From JBBQYD01 sp942493075 (GTDB taxonomy: Bacteria > Verrucomicrobiota > Verrucomicrobiia > Limisphaerales > UBA8199), in the NCBI GenBank assembly GCA_942493075.1, contig OW818681.1:2294001-2358000 (forward strand): a stretch of 64,000 nt of DNA. Reading direction: 5' to 3'. Every line of letters begins with the position of its first letter. The first letter of the stretch is position 1. The translations under genes were made by a program, and so were the position numbers. This document shows positions 19,072 through 28,742 of this stretch, one piece after another. The notes under the pieces were generated by a model that was not told the DNA's origin, ran no database searches, and saw nothing but the letters and a program-made list of their open reading frames with translations.

Positions 19072-19173
19072 ATGCACAAATGTGGCTATTGCGGTAAGGA
19101 CAACGAGGCTGAGTTTGGCGCCCGCTTTCACGTTGCCCGTAGAGGTTCAGGTCAGTTAACGTATCGCCGGTGA
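19072..19173 (+). CDS. Possible 33-residue cysteine-containing peptide, coupled to the methyltransferase
   Basis: A short frame MHKCGYCGKDNEAEFGARFH, ending in QLTYRR, starts 18 bp after the previous stop. Its TGA overlaps the GTG start of the methyltransferase (GTGA at 19170-19173). CGYCGKDN is a half zinc-knuckle of the C-x-x-C type. The tight spacing on both sides suggests a translated leader or a coupled small protein, but no family is recognised, so it may be chance. Confidence 0.35.
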   Translation: MHKCGYCGKDNEAEFGARFHVARRGSGQLTYRR

Positions 19174-19910
19174 GTCCAAACGAAATCAAGCAGCGAGTGA
19201 GTGAACTGAAATGGCACCACTCCATCGATCTGGGACACGGAATCGTGACCCCGGGACAGGATAACAGCCCGCGCAAATTGGCACGGCTGCAACTCCCTGT
19301 GTCCTTGGCCGGAAAGAGCGTTCTGGATGTGGGGGCGTGGGATGGCTTCTTTTCGTTCGAGGCGGAGCGGCGCGGGGCCAAACGCGTCCTGGCGACTGAT
19401 TCCTATTCATGGAACGGCTCGCATGATTGGGGTGATAAGCGCGGGTTTCAGTTAGCGCGGGAAGTCCTGGGCTCAAAAGTAGAAGATCAGGACATCGACA
19501 TCCTGGATCTGAGTCCGGAGAGGGTAGGGGGTACCTATGACGTCGTATTCTTCCTGGGCGTTCTTTACCACATGCGGCATCCCATGTTGTCCGTCGAGCG
19601 CGTCGCCAGCATTACGAAGGAAATGGTCGTGCTCGAAACCGCGGTAGATATGCTGAGCTGCCGCCGGGCCGCGATGGCGTTTTATCCCGGAGATGAACTG
19701 GGCAATGATGCCACCAATTGGTGCGGGCCGAATCCACAGGCAGTAGTTGGAATGCTGAAGGTGGCCGGCTTTAAGCGAGTGGAGATTGTGGCTGGACTGC
19801 GTCCTCTCTGGTTTCGTGTGGCACGGGCGCTCAGAGATAAATTCAAAGGCCGCGGGCAGTTTTTTAGTCTCGCCCGAACCGACCGCATTGTCGTGCACGC
19901 CTGGAAGTAG
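19170..19910 (+). CDS. Class I SAM-dependent methyltransferase (DUF1698/CmoB-like)
   Basis: A 246-residue Rossmann-fold methyltransferase. The N-terminal lead KWHHSIDLGHGIVTPGQ is typical of the DUF1698 group related to CmoB, the tRNA uridine-34 carboxymethyltransferase. Motif I is VLDVGAWDGFFSFEAERRGA with the acidic ribose-binding residue in LATDSYSW. Motif IV is DVVFFLGVLYHMRHPM. The C-terminal part forms a small substrate lid. Bacteria with true CmoB have longer proteins and a CmoA partner, which is not seen here, so the substrate may be a small metabolite, sugar or lipid. The gene starts with GTG overlapping the stop of a tiny upstream frame. Confidence 0.85.
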   Translation: MSPNEIKQRVSELKWHHSIDLGHGIVTPGQDNSPRKLARLQLPVSLAGKSVLDVGAWDGFFSFEAERRGAKRVLATDSYSWNGSHDWGDKRGFQLAREVLGSKVEDQDIDILDLSPERVGGTYDVVFFLGVLYHMRHPMLSVERVASITKEMVVLETAVDMLSCRRAAMAFYPGDELGNDATNWCGPNPQAVVGMLKVAGFKRVEIVAGLRPLWFRVARALRDKFKGRGQFFSLARTDRIVVHAWK

Positions 19911-20022
19911 CTCCAGCATCTCGATACACCGCTATCGTGGGCAACCTGCCCAGCACAGCCAGGAGACAGCCCGAACGGACCACCTGCGTGAATGACAGGT
20001 GGTCCAGGCGTAAAGTTTTCCG

Positions 20023-23000
20023 TCAATTACTGGTCAGTCGAACCTGGAAGAAGAGGCCCCCACCAGATGGGAACGACGCGTGAGCCAGGTTGACACTCAA
20101 AGCCCCGCCGTCTTTCGACCATGCGCCCGCATCGCAACGCGACCAGGTTGCAAGGTCACTGGAGAACCAGAGTTCAACCGTTCCCTCAAGGCTGGAGGCG
20201 TCAAGCTGTAGCTGACTTGCTGATGTCATCCGAGCGTTTGTCAGGCTCGGAGCTTCGTTGACTCCCGGCGTGCCGAATCCCACCGCACTGGGACGCCAAT
20301 TGGCGGCAGTGCTCCAGGCGGCTTCCTCTGCTCCCAGATCTACAGCCACCAGCGAGGCTCCGCCGCCCTTTGTCGTGGGATACCACGAGCCGGAGTAAGT
20401 GAAGCTCAGAATCTTGTTCGTGTTCGGATCGAACAACGAAAGCAGCTCTCCACCTGAAGCAAGTTTTCCGCTGGTCCAGGGGATCAGTTGAAGACCATTG
20501 GTTTGGTAACGCGAGGCAAACGCACCCAGGTTTTTGACGAGCACAACTCGTCCATTGGGTGCGAGCATGAATGGCGCGAACGTATGAGTAATTCCCGCTC
20601 CGAAGCTGATTCCATCCAGGTCGAGTCCGTTGGTGCCTGTGTTGCGCAGTTCCATCCAGGTGAAGTCATCCGATGTGTTCGTGCTGCCCGCTGGAACCGG
20701 CGGTGAGAACATGAGCTCGGTGATTCGCAGAGCTGCGTAGTTCATGGGAGGACGCTCAACTGTCAGTGTATTCTCTGAGAGCGCGCTCCAGTCTGAACCG
20801 TTGAAACCACGTGCCTTGATTGTCATGGTCTGGTTCACCGCGAAGCTGGCAGTGGCTTTGCTCACCGCGCCTGTGGCGGTCAGCGAGAGATCAAAATAGA
20901 CATCAGAGCTCGTATCGCTGCCCTGATGAAGTTCCACCGCGAGAACGTTTGTGCCGGTCCGTAAGAGATGCGCCGCGCTAGGCGCCATGTTGTAATAGGT
21001 GTTTTGCTCTGGCGATCCAATGGTGCCTGTTGCATAAGTGGCATAGGTGGTAGCGCCCCCATTCATGTTGCCCCTGGCGATTTCAGTGCCGTTCAAGTAG
21101 ACGATCGCGCCGTCATCCCGAAGCAGTTCGAGGGGCAGATTTCCAGTCCCGTAAAGCGTATCGAGGGTAAAATGACGACGCAGATACGTTGTCGTGACCT
21201 GCGGGCCTGAGGTGCCACTGACATAACGGCGGGTGACTGTGGCCACTGGATTGGCAGTGGCTGTTCCGGCGTAGCCCAGAATCGCGGGACCGTGGGCCCA
21301 CGAGCTGTCTGGATACCCGAGATCCCGCCAGGTCAACCCGGCAGAAGCCGCCGGTTCGTTACCTGCATCATAATAACGCCAATCAGCCCCGCGGCTGACC
21401 AGCACCTGAGGCCCTTTCGAGTGGACCGCAAACGCTGATGGATTGATGCTGCCATCCGGCAGGCGCGGATCCGCGCCATTCGTGGTGTAGTAGAACGTCG
21501 TGTCCCCAAAGACTTCAAGTTGCTGCCCAGCGGGAACGGTTTGATTCATGACCGAATACTCAGGCGCATTGATCTGGGGCAGCCACCCGTTTGCGCGGAA
21601 CTGGCTAACCACGATGTCGCGGCGTTGCGGCAAGTAGTTATTGAGGACGGTATTGCAGGCAGGGAGCCACGTGGCATCCCGGGTCTTTCCACGACCCCAA
21701 CGAGCAGATTCCCCGATGATAGCCATGTCAATTTCATTCATCCGGTCGCGAAAGCGTTGAATGCTATTCGTGGGGTTAAGCGCGCCATCGCCGAATAGAT
21801 GTTTCTGCACCAGATCGGCGAAGCGGCGCCGATACTCCGGATGCTGGCAAAGACGCAGGTGTAGTGTGGCCGGGTTGAAGCTCTCACGCGACGTGAAGTT
21901 GGCTCCGGCTGCGGTGATGTCACAAGTGACTGGGAAATCAGTACGCGCACCCAACGAGTGCTCGGCATCGTGCCGCAGCCACTGAAAACCTCCTGGTGTA
22001 ACTCGGTTGAACAGCCCATACATGTTGTTGGGCATGCCTCCCCAGATGGAAATGGGCGAGTCCGGATCGCCAGTAAAGTAAGCAATAAGCATGTAGACGA
22101 TGAGATTATCCTGGTCCAGATAGATCGGGTGAGCAGGGTTGCGTGTGCCGTCCGGATTTAAGCCGCGCACACGGTAATAGTTGTTAGCATAGGCGCCGCT
22201 GAACCCCTGGTTGACCGCGATATTATGCAAGGCATAGAAAGCGTCGAAGGTTCCATCATTCGCGGTCGTGGTGTAGCCGGGTTGGCTGGTCTTGATGCAA
22301 TCCCAGTCGTCATTTTCTCCTTTCAAGTAGGTCGCGGCATAATCGGCATCGCCTCGCTCCTGCGTCTGGTAAAGGCCCCAGTAACGTCCGTTAATATAAA
22401 GATGATAATAGCGGCTGCGGGTGTAAGGCATGCCCATGTCCCGCTGTGAATCGCGCGAAAATGTTTCACGAATAAAGGTATCCAAGGTGCTATTCTCGAA
22501 AGCCCACGAGTAGTTCTGGGAAGTGCGCAGATCCACTTTGTCAAACTCGGTGGCTCCTTCACTGCCAAATAAAGGGAAGGCCAGTTTGCCATCCCCGTAG
22601 TCCGACCGGAAGAACAGCCGGAGCGAATGCTTGGGATTATCCGTGCTACGGCTGAACGCGCCGCGAATCCGCATGCCCGCATCGATGTGGAACTCGGATG
22701 AGGAGCCATGCACTGGATCAATCAGTTCTACCGAAACCGGGCGTTCCCAGGCAAAACCGTCATTGCCTGGGTTGACGTAAATGCCCGATTGCGGGCTGAA
22801 GAGATTCTTCAGGTCGGTGACCAACGAAATGGATGGGATGGCGTTGGTCATTGCCTGGCGCAGACGTGCACCATCGTTTGCCAGTATCGTTTGGTTCATT
22901 CCGTATTCCATCACGTGATTGTTCACCTGTCGATTCGCAGGCCATCCAGTGGGGGGCGTTGTGGTCTGGCGCAGGATTTCCTCAAGAAAAAGCCAGGTTA

Positions 23001-24837
23001 CGGTGGTCACATTTTGCCGGATCGTCCCCTCCTCGACCACTGAGGCCCGAAGTGTGGTCGTCTTGTTTACTGGTATCGGGGTGCTGAAAAGGGGTGAGTT
23101 TGTTGTGGGAACGCTCCCGTCGATGGTGTAGCGAATGAGCGCGCCGGGATTGGTGCAAGCCAGCGAGACGGTGAATGCTGTCTTCCGGTAACCTCGCGGT
23201 TCACTGACCGTCACCGTGGTTGTCGGTGCGGTGAAACCGTCCGCATTGGCAGCGCGAGGTGTGGGCTGCTTGAAGAACGCCGGAAATACCTGGGGCGTAC
23301 GCAAGCTCAGTCGTGGGGCTATCAGGAAGTCGACGTCGACAGCAGTATTGTTGAACGCTGAAATCGTCAGGACATTGTCGCCCGTGACAAATAGGCTGTT
23401 GGGTACCTCGAAAGTTAGCCATTGCATGGCGTCCGCCAGTGTGCGTATTGCTGTGGCTGAACTGTTCCAGGCGGGGCTGGCAGGGGCATTGAGCGAGCCA
23501 AGGACAGTACCGTTGAGGCTTGCCCGAAATCCGTCAGCACAACGAACATACAGGCGGACCTTGTCGTCAACGGCGGGTATTTCGTTAAGTGAAAAGGTCC
23601 ATTCGGCATCCAGACGGGAATTGACGTTGCGCATGGAGGCAGCCACATCGGTATCGATCAGTGAGCCAATGGCACCCGTGTGCAGGATCGATCCTTCCGG
23701 ATCGCCCGTGAGCTTGAACACCGCCGGAGAGAACGTTGTCTGATAACCCTGGGCTGCCGAAAACTCCAAGCCGGCGTCGCCGCCACCTTCGAAGAACACC
23801 AAAGTGACCTCGTAGCTCCCAGCTATCGGAAAGTTGAACGTCGCCAGACTGGTATCAAAGCTGCGTCCGGTGGCGAATTCCGAAACAAATTCGGCCCCGT
23901 GTCCTTGAATGCGAAGCCGGAACCCGTCATCGCTTCCCACAGCGAAGGTCCACATCCCCGCCGTTGGGAGGCTGATCGTGCCTTTGGCCACAACTACGAA
24001 ATTGTCCCTGTTCTCGCTGATGAACGTATGACCGGGAAACACAGAGTTCTTAGTGAAACTTCCCGCCGAGGAATTCGCCTGGAAATCGATGACCTCATAA
24101 TGGGTAACGATGGGATAGGTTCGATCAGTTTTCCACGAGCTCGGGCTGGCCGCCATTCTTTCGGCCGCATTCACGTCACCGACCGTTGCATTCATTTCGT
24201 AGTACTGGACCGTGAAAGACCCTTGCGCTCCGCTGAACCCAAGTGCTCCTGTCCCGTTTATCCAGGGCGCCGTGCCGTCCGAATTAGGCACTCGAAAACG
24301 ATTGGGTGTTGCCGCGCCGACAAACTCACGCTCAGGCGATCCGCCTCGTCCGTAGGACACGTCCTGCATCTGAAGTGGGAAGACCGGGGCAAACTCGTTG
24401 GCTATCGTCATCCCATCCGGCTTGATAAGGCCAAGGTACTCGCCGTCTTTAGAAAGGCTGAAACTGGCATGCAGCTCGCCATTGGTGAGCGAGAGTGGCG
24501 AGCTGTCCGCAAAGATGAGGAGATAACCGTTCGCCGAAATGGTAGTTCCGTCGGGGATGCGCCACTTGGTGGGTGAGGTGGCCTTGTCTGTGAGATACCA
24601 ACCACCGACGTCTACGGGTTCCGCCGAGGTATTAATCAGTTCGATCCAATCCGCTGGTTGACCCGCGACGGTTTGCAGCGTGGTCTCATTATCGGCCATG
24701 AATTCATTGATCAGCACCTCCGCTCGCGCGGCTTGCGGCAGGACGGTGCAGAACGCTCCTATAACAATGGAGGCCATAGCCCATATCAGGCCCTTGGTGG
24801 TTTGGATGGAGGAGGGAAGCGGTTTCGTGGAAGTCAT
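20023..24837 (-). CDS. Secreted CotH kinase-family protein with lamin-tail and PA14-like domains
   Basis: A 1604-residue exported multidomain protein. A signal peptide ends near residue 39 (AARAEVLINEF). It is followed directly by a lamin-tail domain (INEFMADNETTL, WIELINTS, VGGWYLTD). Around 210-390 is a PA14-like beta domain (FTVQYYEMN, FAVGSDDGFRLRIQG, LVFFEGGGDAGLEFSA). Near 560-630 is a chitobiase-type FN3-like domain (IRYTIDGSVPTTNSP). The CotH domain spans about 660-1010 (IRGAFSRSTDNPKHSLRLFF, FDKVDLRTSQNYSW, GLYQTQERGDADY). A second chitobiase-like repeat, a discoidin-like region and a second lamin-tail domain (LRITELMFSPP, WMELRNTGTNGLDLDG) complete it. CotH domains are atypical protein kinases in spore coats. 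In Verrucomicrobia these secreted forms are common but their substrates are unknown. Confidence 0.93.
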   Translation of the reverse strand: MTSTKPLPSSIQTTKGLIWAMASIVIGAFCTVLPQAARAEVLINEFMADNETTLQTVAGQPADWIELINTSAEPVDVGGWYLTDKATSPTKWRIPDGTTISANGYLLIFADSSPLSLTNGELHASFSLSKDGEYLGLIKPDGMTIANEFAPVFPLQMQDVSYGRGGSPEREFVGAATPNRFRVPNSDGTAPWINGTGALGFSGAQGSFTVQYYEMNATVGDVNAAERMAASPSSWKTDRTYPIVTHYEVIDFQANSSAGSFTKNSVFPGHTFISENRDNFVVVAKGTISLPTAGMWTFAVGSDDGFRLRIQGHGAEFVSEFATGRSFDTSLATFNFPIAGSYEVTLVFFEGGGDAGLEFSAAQGYQTTFSPAVFKLTGDPEGSILHTGAIGSLIDTDVAASMRNVNSRLDAEWTFSLNEIPAVDDKVRLYVRCADGFRASLNGTVLGSLNAPASPAWNSSATAIRTLADAMQWLTFEVPNSLFVTGDNVLTISAFNNTAVDVDFLIAPRLSLRTPQVFPAFFKQPTPRAANADGFTAPTTTVTVSEPRGYRKTAFTVSLACTNPGALIRYTIDGSVPTTNSPLFSTPIPVNKTTTLRASVVEEGTIRQNVTTVTWLFLEEILRQTTTPPTGWPANRQVNNHVMEYGMNQTILANDGARLRQAMTNAIPSISLVTDLKNLFSPQSGIYVNPGNDGFAWERPVSVELIDPVHGSSSEFHIDAGMRIRGAFSRSTDNPKHSLRLFFRSDYGDGKLAFPLFGSEGATEFDKVDLRTSQNYSWAFENSTLDTFIRETFSRDSQRDMGMPYTRSRYYHLYINGRYWGLYQTQERGDADYAATYLKGENDDWDCIKTSQPGYTTTANDGTFDAFYALHNIAVNQGFSGAYANNYYRVRGLNPDGTRNPAHPIYLDQDNLIVYMLIAYFTGDPDSPISIWGGMPNNMYGLFNRVTPGGFQWLRHDAEHSLGARTDFPVTCDITAAGANFTSRESFNPATLHLRLCQHPEYRRRFADLVQKHLFGDGALNPTNSIQRFRDRMNEIDMAIIGESARWGRGKTRDATWLPACNTVLNNYLPQRRDIVVSQFRANGWLPQINAPEYSVMNQTVPAGQQLEVFGDTTFYYTTNGADPRLPDGSINPSAFAVHSKGPQVLVSRGADWRYYDAGNEPAASAGLTWRDLGYPDSSWAHGPAILGYAGTATANPVATVTRRYVSGTSGPQVTTTYLRRHFTLDTLYGTGNLPLELLRDDGAIVYLNGTEIARGNMNGGATTYATYATGTIGSPEQNTYYNMAPSAAHLLRTGTNVLAVELHQGSDTSSDVYFDLSLTATGAVSKATASFAVNQTMTIKARGFNGSDWSALSENTLTVERPPMNYAALRITELMFSPPVPAGSTNTSDDFTWMELRNTGTNGLDLDGISFGAGITHTFAPFMLAPNGRVVLVKNLGAFASRYQTNGLQLIPWTSGKLASGGELLSLFDPNTNKILSFTYSGSWYPTTKGGGASLVAVDLGAEEAAWSTAANWRPSAVGFGTPGVNEAPSLTNARMTSASQLQLDASSLEGTVELWFSSDLATWSRCDAGAWSKDGGALSVNLAHASFPSGGGLFFQVRLTSN

Positions 24838-25145
24838 AGAATTTGCATCATTGGCCGATTTCCTGGACTATTCTCCTGCAACTGCCGGAACCCGTCCCTA
24901 CCGCACTTCGGCCATTTCCAGATCCTCGGCAAACTAGTGGACCTTGGATAAGCCGCTCGTTCCCTGTACGGCAGCAAGTGAGAGAATTGTGCTTAGATCT
25001 CACAAAGCATAAGCCAACAATGACAGAACCCAACTGCGACATCAACCCTGCTCTCGATCCTCGCCGGTTTTCTCCCAGAAGGAAGGAAAGGCGGGTGCTC
25101 TCGCGAACAGGGTTCGGGTAATAATGCCTCGGTATGGACTCTGCC

Positions 25146-26033
25146 TTAGGCACCAGCCCATTGGGTTCGTAGCAGTCTAACGGCTTCAGGAATTGCTTTT
25201 GCCGGGTCTCCTTTGCACCCGCACTCAAAGCTCACAAAATCCTGGTAACCGATCATTTTCAGGCCGGTGAAGCCGAGAGTGTAATCATCACCTTGGTCCT
25301 CACCCGGGACTTTACGTTCCTTGCGGCTGGCGATATGCACATGATGCAGATGCGAGCCGGCGGCTAGAAACGCCGCCATGTCATTGGTCTCCTCCCACGT
25401 CATGTGCCAGAAGTCTCCCATCACAGCGACACCCGGGTGGTTCACATCCCGGCAAATCGCTGCGCCATCAGCGACCTGGCGGAGAAAGTGACATTCCCGG
25501 CGATTCAGCGGTTCGAGCAACACCCTGGTGCCCGCCTTTTTCGCGTGCTCACCCAGTTCAGGCAGCAATTTCAGGAGCAGCTCGCGCGACTCCTTATGGC
25601 CCAGCTTGGTTTGATCATTGAATGCCGGCACTACGATCATCCCTGTGGCGCCCAAGGCCCCGGCAGCGGTTAAGATCTCCTTAATAGAGGCGCTCGCTTT
25701 CTGCCGAACGGCCTCCTGCTCTGAGATCAGCACCCCCTCAAAACCAGCGCATATAGCGCTCACCCTTACTTTTCGACCGTGAAGCGCTTTCTGAAGTTCT
25801 TCAACCCGCTTAGCCAAACCACCGCCCCCGAGCTCAACGCCTTCAAAGCCGTGCTTCTCCAGAAAATCCAGCTTTTCACCCAGCGAATTGCCCGGGGCAA
25901 CTCCTTCCTGACAGGAGAGCCGGAGTCGGCCTGCCTGAGCAGGAGTGGGTGGTTTTTGCGCAAAGGTTCGGGGCAGGGTGCCCGCGCAAATGCCTGATAT
26001 CGATGCGATGGCGAAAAAGCGACGGCGGTTCAT
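25146..26033 (-). CDS. Tat-exported sugar phosphate isomerase/epimerase-like TIM barrel
   Basis: A 295-residue xylose-isomerase-like TIM barrel (AP endonuclease 2 superfamily). The N-terminus MNRRRFFAIASISGICAG is a twin-arginine signal, so the folded enzyme is probably sent to the periplasm. Likely metal ligands are the Glu in VLLEPLNRRE, Asp and His in MGDFWHMTW, His in HHVHIASR and Glu in FVSFECGCKG. Related enzymes isomerise or epimerise sugars or inositols, and close secreted homologues are usually annotated only as isomerase/epimerase. The neighbouring genes do not form an obvious pathway. The 308 bp between this stop and the CotH start (24838-25145) hold the CotH promoter and nothing else recognised. 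Confidence 0.85.
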   Translation of the reverse strand: MNRRRFFAIASISGICAGTLPRTFAQKPPTPAQAGRLRLSCQEGVAPGNSLGEKLDFLEKHGFEGVELGGGGLAKRVEELQKALHGRKVRVSAICAGFEGVLISEQEAVRQKASASIKEILTAAGALGATGMIVVPAFNDQTKLGHKESRELLLKLLPELGEHAKKAGTRVLLEPLNRRECHFLRQVADGAAICRDVNHPGVAVMGDFWHMTWEETNDMAAFLAAGSHLHHVHIASRKERKVPGEDQGDDYTLGFTGLKMIGYQDFVSFECGCKGDPAKAIPEAVRLLRTQWAGA

Positions 26034-26132
26034 GCCCGACGTCTTAAGCTAATACCGCAGGGAATTCAACGCATTTCTCCCGGCCAGGAGAAAGTCACAG
26101 GCACCTAAGGAGAATGCAACGGGAAGCAGCCG

Positions 26133-26495
26133 CTAGATCCCGCGCTCGTTGATGATTATGTTTTTCTCACCCAGCACGATGACTCGAGGTTTCCAGTCCT
26201 TTCCCTCTTCGGCATCTACTTCGGTAAAACTCATAATCGTCAGCTTATCGCCTGGCTTGCCCAGGTGAGCGGCAGCGCCGTTCAGGACGATCGCCTTGCT
26301 GCCGCGCTCGCCAGGAATCGCGTAAGTTTCGAAACGTGCCGCATTAGCCATGTTGCTGCACAGGATCTTTTCATAGGGCAAAAGCCCCACTTTTTCCATG
26401 AGATCGAGGTCGATGCTCATGCTGCCTTCGTATTCAACGTTGGCAGCGGTGACTCGAGCCCGGTGAATTTTCGATTTTAAAAGATGAACCAGCAT
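26133..26495 (-). CDS. panD: Aspartate 1-decarboxylase
   Basis: A pyruvoyl-dependent enzyme that makes beta-alanine from aspartate for pantothenate and CoA. It is made as a proenzyme that cleaves itself between Gly24 and Ser25. With the ATG at 26495 the EGS site falls exactly at residues 23-25 (NVEYEGSMSID), which decides the start. An upstream in-frame ATG at 26516 would shift it by seven. Lys9 (SKIH) and the Tyr58-region segment (RFETYAIPGERGSKAIVLNGAAAHLG) are conserved. The C-terminus ends in WKPRVIVLGEKNIIINERG. Length (120) is normal. Confidence 0.96.
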   Translation of the reverse strand: MLVHLLKSKIHRARVTAANVEYEGSMSIDLDLMEKVGLLPYEKILCSNMANAARFETYAIPGERGSKAIVLNGAAAHLGKPGDKLTIMSFTEVDAEEGKDWKPRVIVLGEKNIIINERGI

Positions 26496-26635
26496 AATGT
26501 GCGGTATCCACCACACGTATATCGCTCAAATATAACGCCGTGCGGGGCGGATGCAATCCTTTGTAGGAGGCGCACGGCGGTGAGTCAGCCGAGGCCCATT
26601 TGCATTAACCAACCTTTTCCAATAGCATACTGGAA

Positions 26636-27778
26636 ATGTCCGTCAGTTCCTCCGAAGCCGCAATGTGCAACTGGCTCTGTGCCGGGCAGGATGTCTTTCC
26701 AGCGATGCTGGCGGAAATCGAAGCCGCCCAGGAAACGGTCCGGTTGGAGGTATATATCTTTTCCCCGGATCGCCTGGGAGTTGATTTTCGCGAGGCTCTG
26801 GTGCGTGCGGCACAGCGTAAGGTCAGCGTGCAGGTCCTCGTCGATGCCCTCGGCTCATCCAGCTTGCCCGTCGATTTTTGGCGTACGCTGATTGAGGCGG
26901 GCGGGGAAGCCAAGCAGTTCAATCCTCTGACCTTGAAGCGATTAGGTATCCGAAATCACCGCAAGCTCCTGGTTTGTGATGAACGTGTGGCTTTTGTGGG
27001 CGGGTTTAACATCGCCCCGGAGTATGAGGGAGACGGGGTTGTCTCCGGTTGGTGTGATCTGGGAGTGCGTTTGACCGGTGCTTTGGTTCCGGAACTGGCT
27101 CGTGCCTTTGACGGCATGTATGCCCGGGCGGAGCTCAAGCATAAACGCTTTCTTCCCCTGAACCTTCCCATACGAAAGAAGCGGTTCCGCATGGAGAACC
27201 AGCAACTCCTCCTGAGCGGCCCGGGCCGGGTGGGGAATCCGATCAAACGAGCGTTGCGGGTCGATTTAGCCAAGGCGAAGGACGTGCGGATCATCGCGGC
27301 TTACTTCCTGCCTACCTGGCGCATCCGGCGTGACCTAACCCGCATCGCGCGCCGGGGTGGGAACGTCGAAATCATCCTGCCCGCGAAATCTGATGTCATG
27401 GTCTCGCACCTGGCGGCCCGCAGCCTCTACCGGCGATTGCTTAAAGCCGGGGTGAAGATTTATGAGTATCAGCCTCAAATCCTGCATGCGAAACTGATCA
27501 TCATTGATGATATCGTTTATGTAGGATCGGCAAATCTGGATCAGCGCAGCCTCAACATAAACTACGAGCTGATGGTTCGTTTCCAGGAGTCAGATTGGGC
27601 GGCAGAAGCGCGGAAGCATTTTCTCGAACGCCAGGAGCATTCGCTGGAAATCACCCGTGAATTGTGGCGCGAGTCCTGTTCATTCTGGCGCCGGCTGAAG
27701 CAGCGGTGGGCGTATTTTCTCCTGGTCAGAATCGACCCGCTGATCGCCCGCTGGCAGATCCGGGCTATCCCGGATTAG
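26636..27778 (+). CDS. Cardiolipin synthase-like phospholipase D family protein
   Basis: A 380-residue protein with two HKD motifs: NHRKLLVCDE near residue 107 followed by AFVGGFNI, and LHAKLIIIDDIVYVGSANLD near residue 284. This two-HKD arrangement without N-terminal membrane helices is that of ClsB-type cardiolipin synthases, which join phosphatidyl groups onto phosphatidylglycerol or use other alcohols. YIFSPDRLGVDFREALVRA and SYRRLLKAGVKIYEYQP-like segments fit the family. It probably works at the inner face of the cytoplasmic membrane. Its stop overlaps the stop of the convergent SirB1-type gene by 4 bp. Confidence 0.9.
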   Translation: MSVSSSEAAMCNWLCAGQDVFPAMLAEIEAAQETVRLEVYIFSPDRLGVDFREALVRAAQRKVSVQVLVDALGSSSLPVDFWRTLIEAGGEAKQFNPLTLKRLGIRNHRKLLVCDERVAFVGGFNIAPEYEGDGVVSGWCDLGVRLTGALVPELARAFDGMYARAELKHKRFLPLNLPIRKKRFRMENQQLLLSGPGRVGNPIKRALRVDLAKAKDVRIIAAYFLPTWRIRRDLTRIARRGGNVEIILPAKSDVMVSHLAARSLYRRLLKAGVKIYEYQPQILHAKLIIIDDIVYVGSANLDQRSLNINYELMVRFQESDWAAEARKHFLERQEHSLEITRELWRESCSFWRRLKQRWAYFLLVRIDPLIARWQIRAIPD

Positions 27779-28659
27779 GTGGAACTCTGGCGCGAGAGAG
27801 CGACAAGATACCGCTGGAGCCGGGTGATTTCTTCAGGCGCTTCTTGCCGGGCGTAAATTTGGTGCAGGTTGCTGCAAATGCGCAGCAGCATGCGCCGGGG
27901 AGTCACAGGCGCCAAATAATCATCCCGCACGCTGAAATTGCCCTGCAACAGGTACTGGATGCACGCCGCCTTGGTCAAAAGTTTGCCGGCGTTGAACGGG
28001 TCAATAAACACCTCCTCAGATGTCGATTGATATCGGCAAATGAAATGCCCCGGCAATCCAATCCCTGTAATCGGGAGTCTCAGCCTCCGACTGATGAGCA
28101 GATAAATGAGGCAGAGATTGATGGGATTGCCGATGCGGCGATCCAAAACCCGGTTCAGGTAACTGTTGTCCGGATCGTAATAATTCTCGGTGTTCCCGCG
28201 GAAATTTAATTCGGCGAAAAGGTATTGGTTTAGAACTCCCAGGAGTTCCTCTGCCGGAGCACTGAAATCTGCCCGTTCGCGCACATCGTCTGCGTAACTG
28301 TCGAGCAAAGCCTGGTAGCCACCAACGTTGATATCAGGAAACTGCGTTTGAGCCAGCAGCCAGGCGCCAGCTTCCAGATCACAATCTTCTCCCTGCTTCA
28401 GGCAGAACTCCAGGAATCGGTTGTCTGAAACCTGCCTCTCGAAAAGCTGCACTATTTCCCGCGCACGGCGTCGCAACACGGGGTCTTCGCTCAACAAAAA
28501 CGGTTTGACCCAGTCGGCAGCTTCCGGTCCGGAGGAGATGATGCGCTGCCGGACAACCTGGTAAACAGTTGGATCTTCGTCAGCCAGAAGGGAGATTAAA
28601 GCGCTACGCTGGCTCGCCGAGAGCTGTTCAGGAAGTTCCGTTGCGCTACCGAGTCTCAT
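27775..28659 (-). CDS. SirB1/transglutaminase-like family protein
   Basis: The core matches the SirB1 N-terminal domain (PF13369), an inactive-looking transglutaminase fold: LLGVLNQYLFAELNFRGNTENYYDPDNSYLNRVLDRRIGNPINL is nearly diagnostic (cited here in part), followed by LPITGIGLPGHFICRY and FIDPFNAGKLL. The C-terminal part is TPR-like. An N-terminal HEAT-like segment (LISLLADEDPTVYQVVRQRI) precedes it. The start is uncertain. ATG at 28659 has AGAGAA just upstream, while an ATG at 28770 would extend into the upstream gene. Homologues (E. coli YchA) are linked with peptide-release-factor genes, but here the neighbours are a membrane protein and a convergent phospholipase. The biochemical role is unknown. 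Confidence 0.85.
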   Translation of the reverse strand: MRLGSATELPEQLSASQRSALISLLADEDPTVYQVVRQRIISSGPEAADWVKPFLLSEDPVLRRRAREIVQLFERQVSDNRFLEFCLKQGEDCDLEAGAWLLAQTQFPDINVGGYQALLDSYADDVRERADFSAPAEELLGVLNQYLFAELNFRGNTENYYDPDNSYLNRVLDRRIGNPINLCLIYLLISRRLRLPITGIGLPGHFICRYQSTSEEVFIDPFNAGKLLTKAACIQYLLQGNFSVRDDYLAPVTPRRMLLRICSNLHQIYARQEAPEEITRLQRYLVALSRQSST

Positions 28660-28742
28660 TTCTCTGAATCTAATAAAGCAAGTCTCACGCAGAATTTCAA
28701 TGAATAAAGGGACGGCCTCGCGTGCCTCGGGTTGTAAAACCC

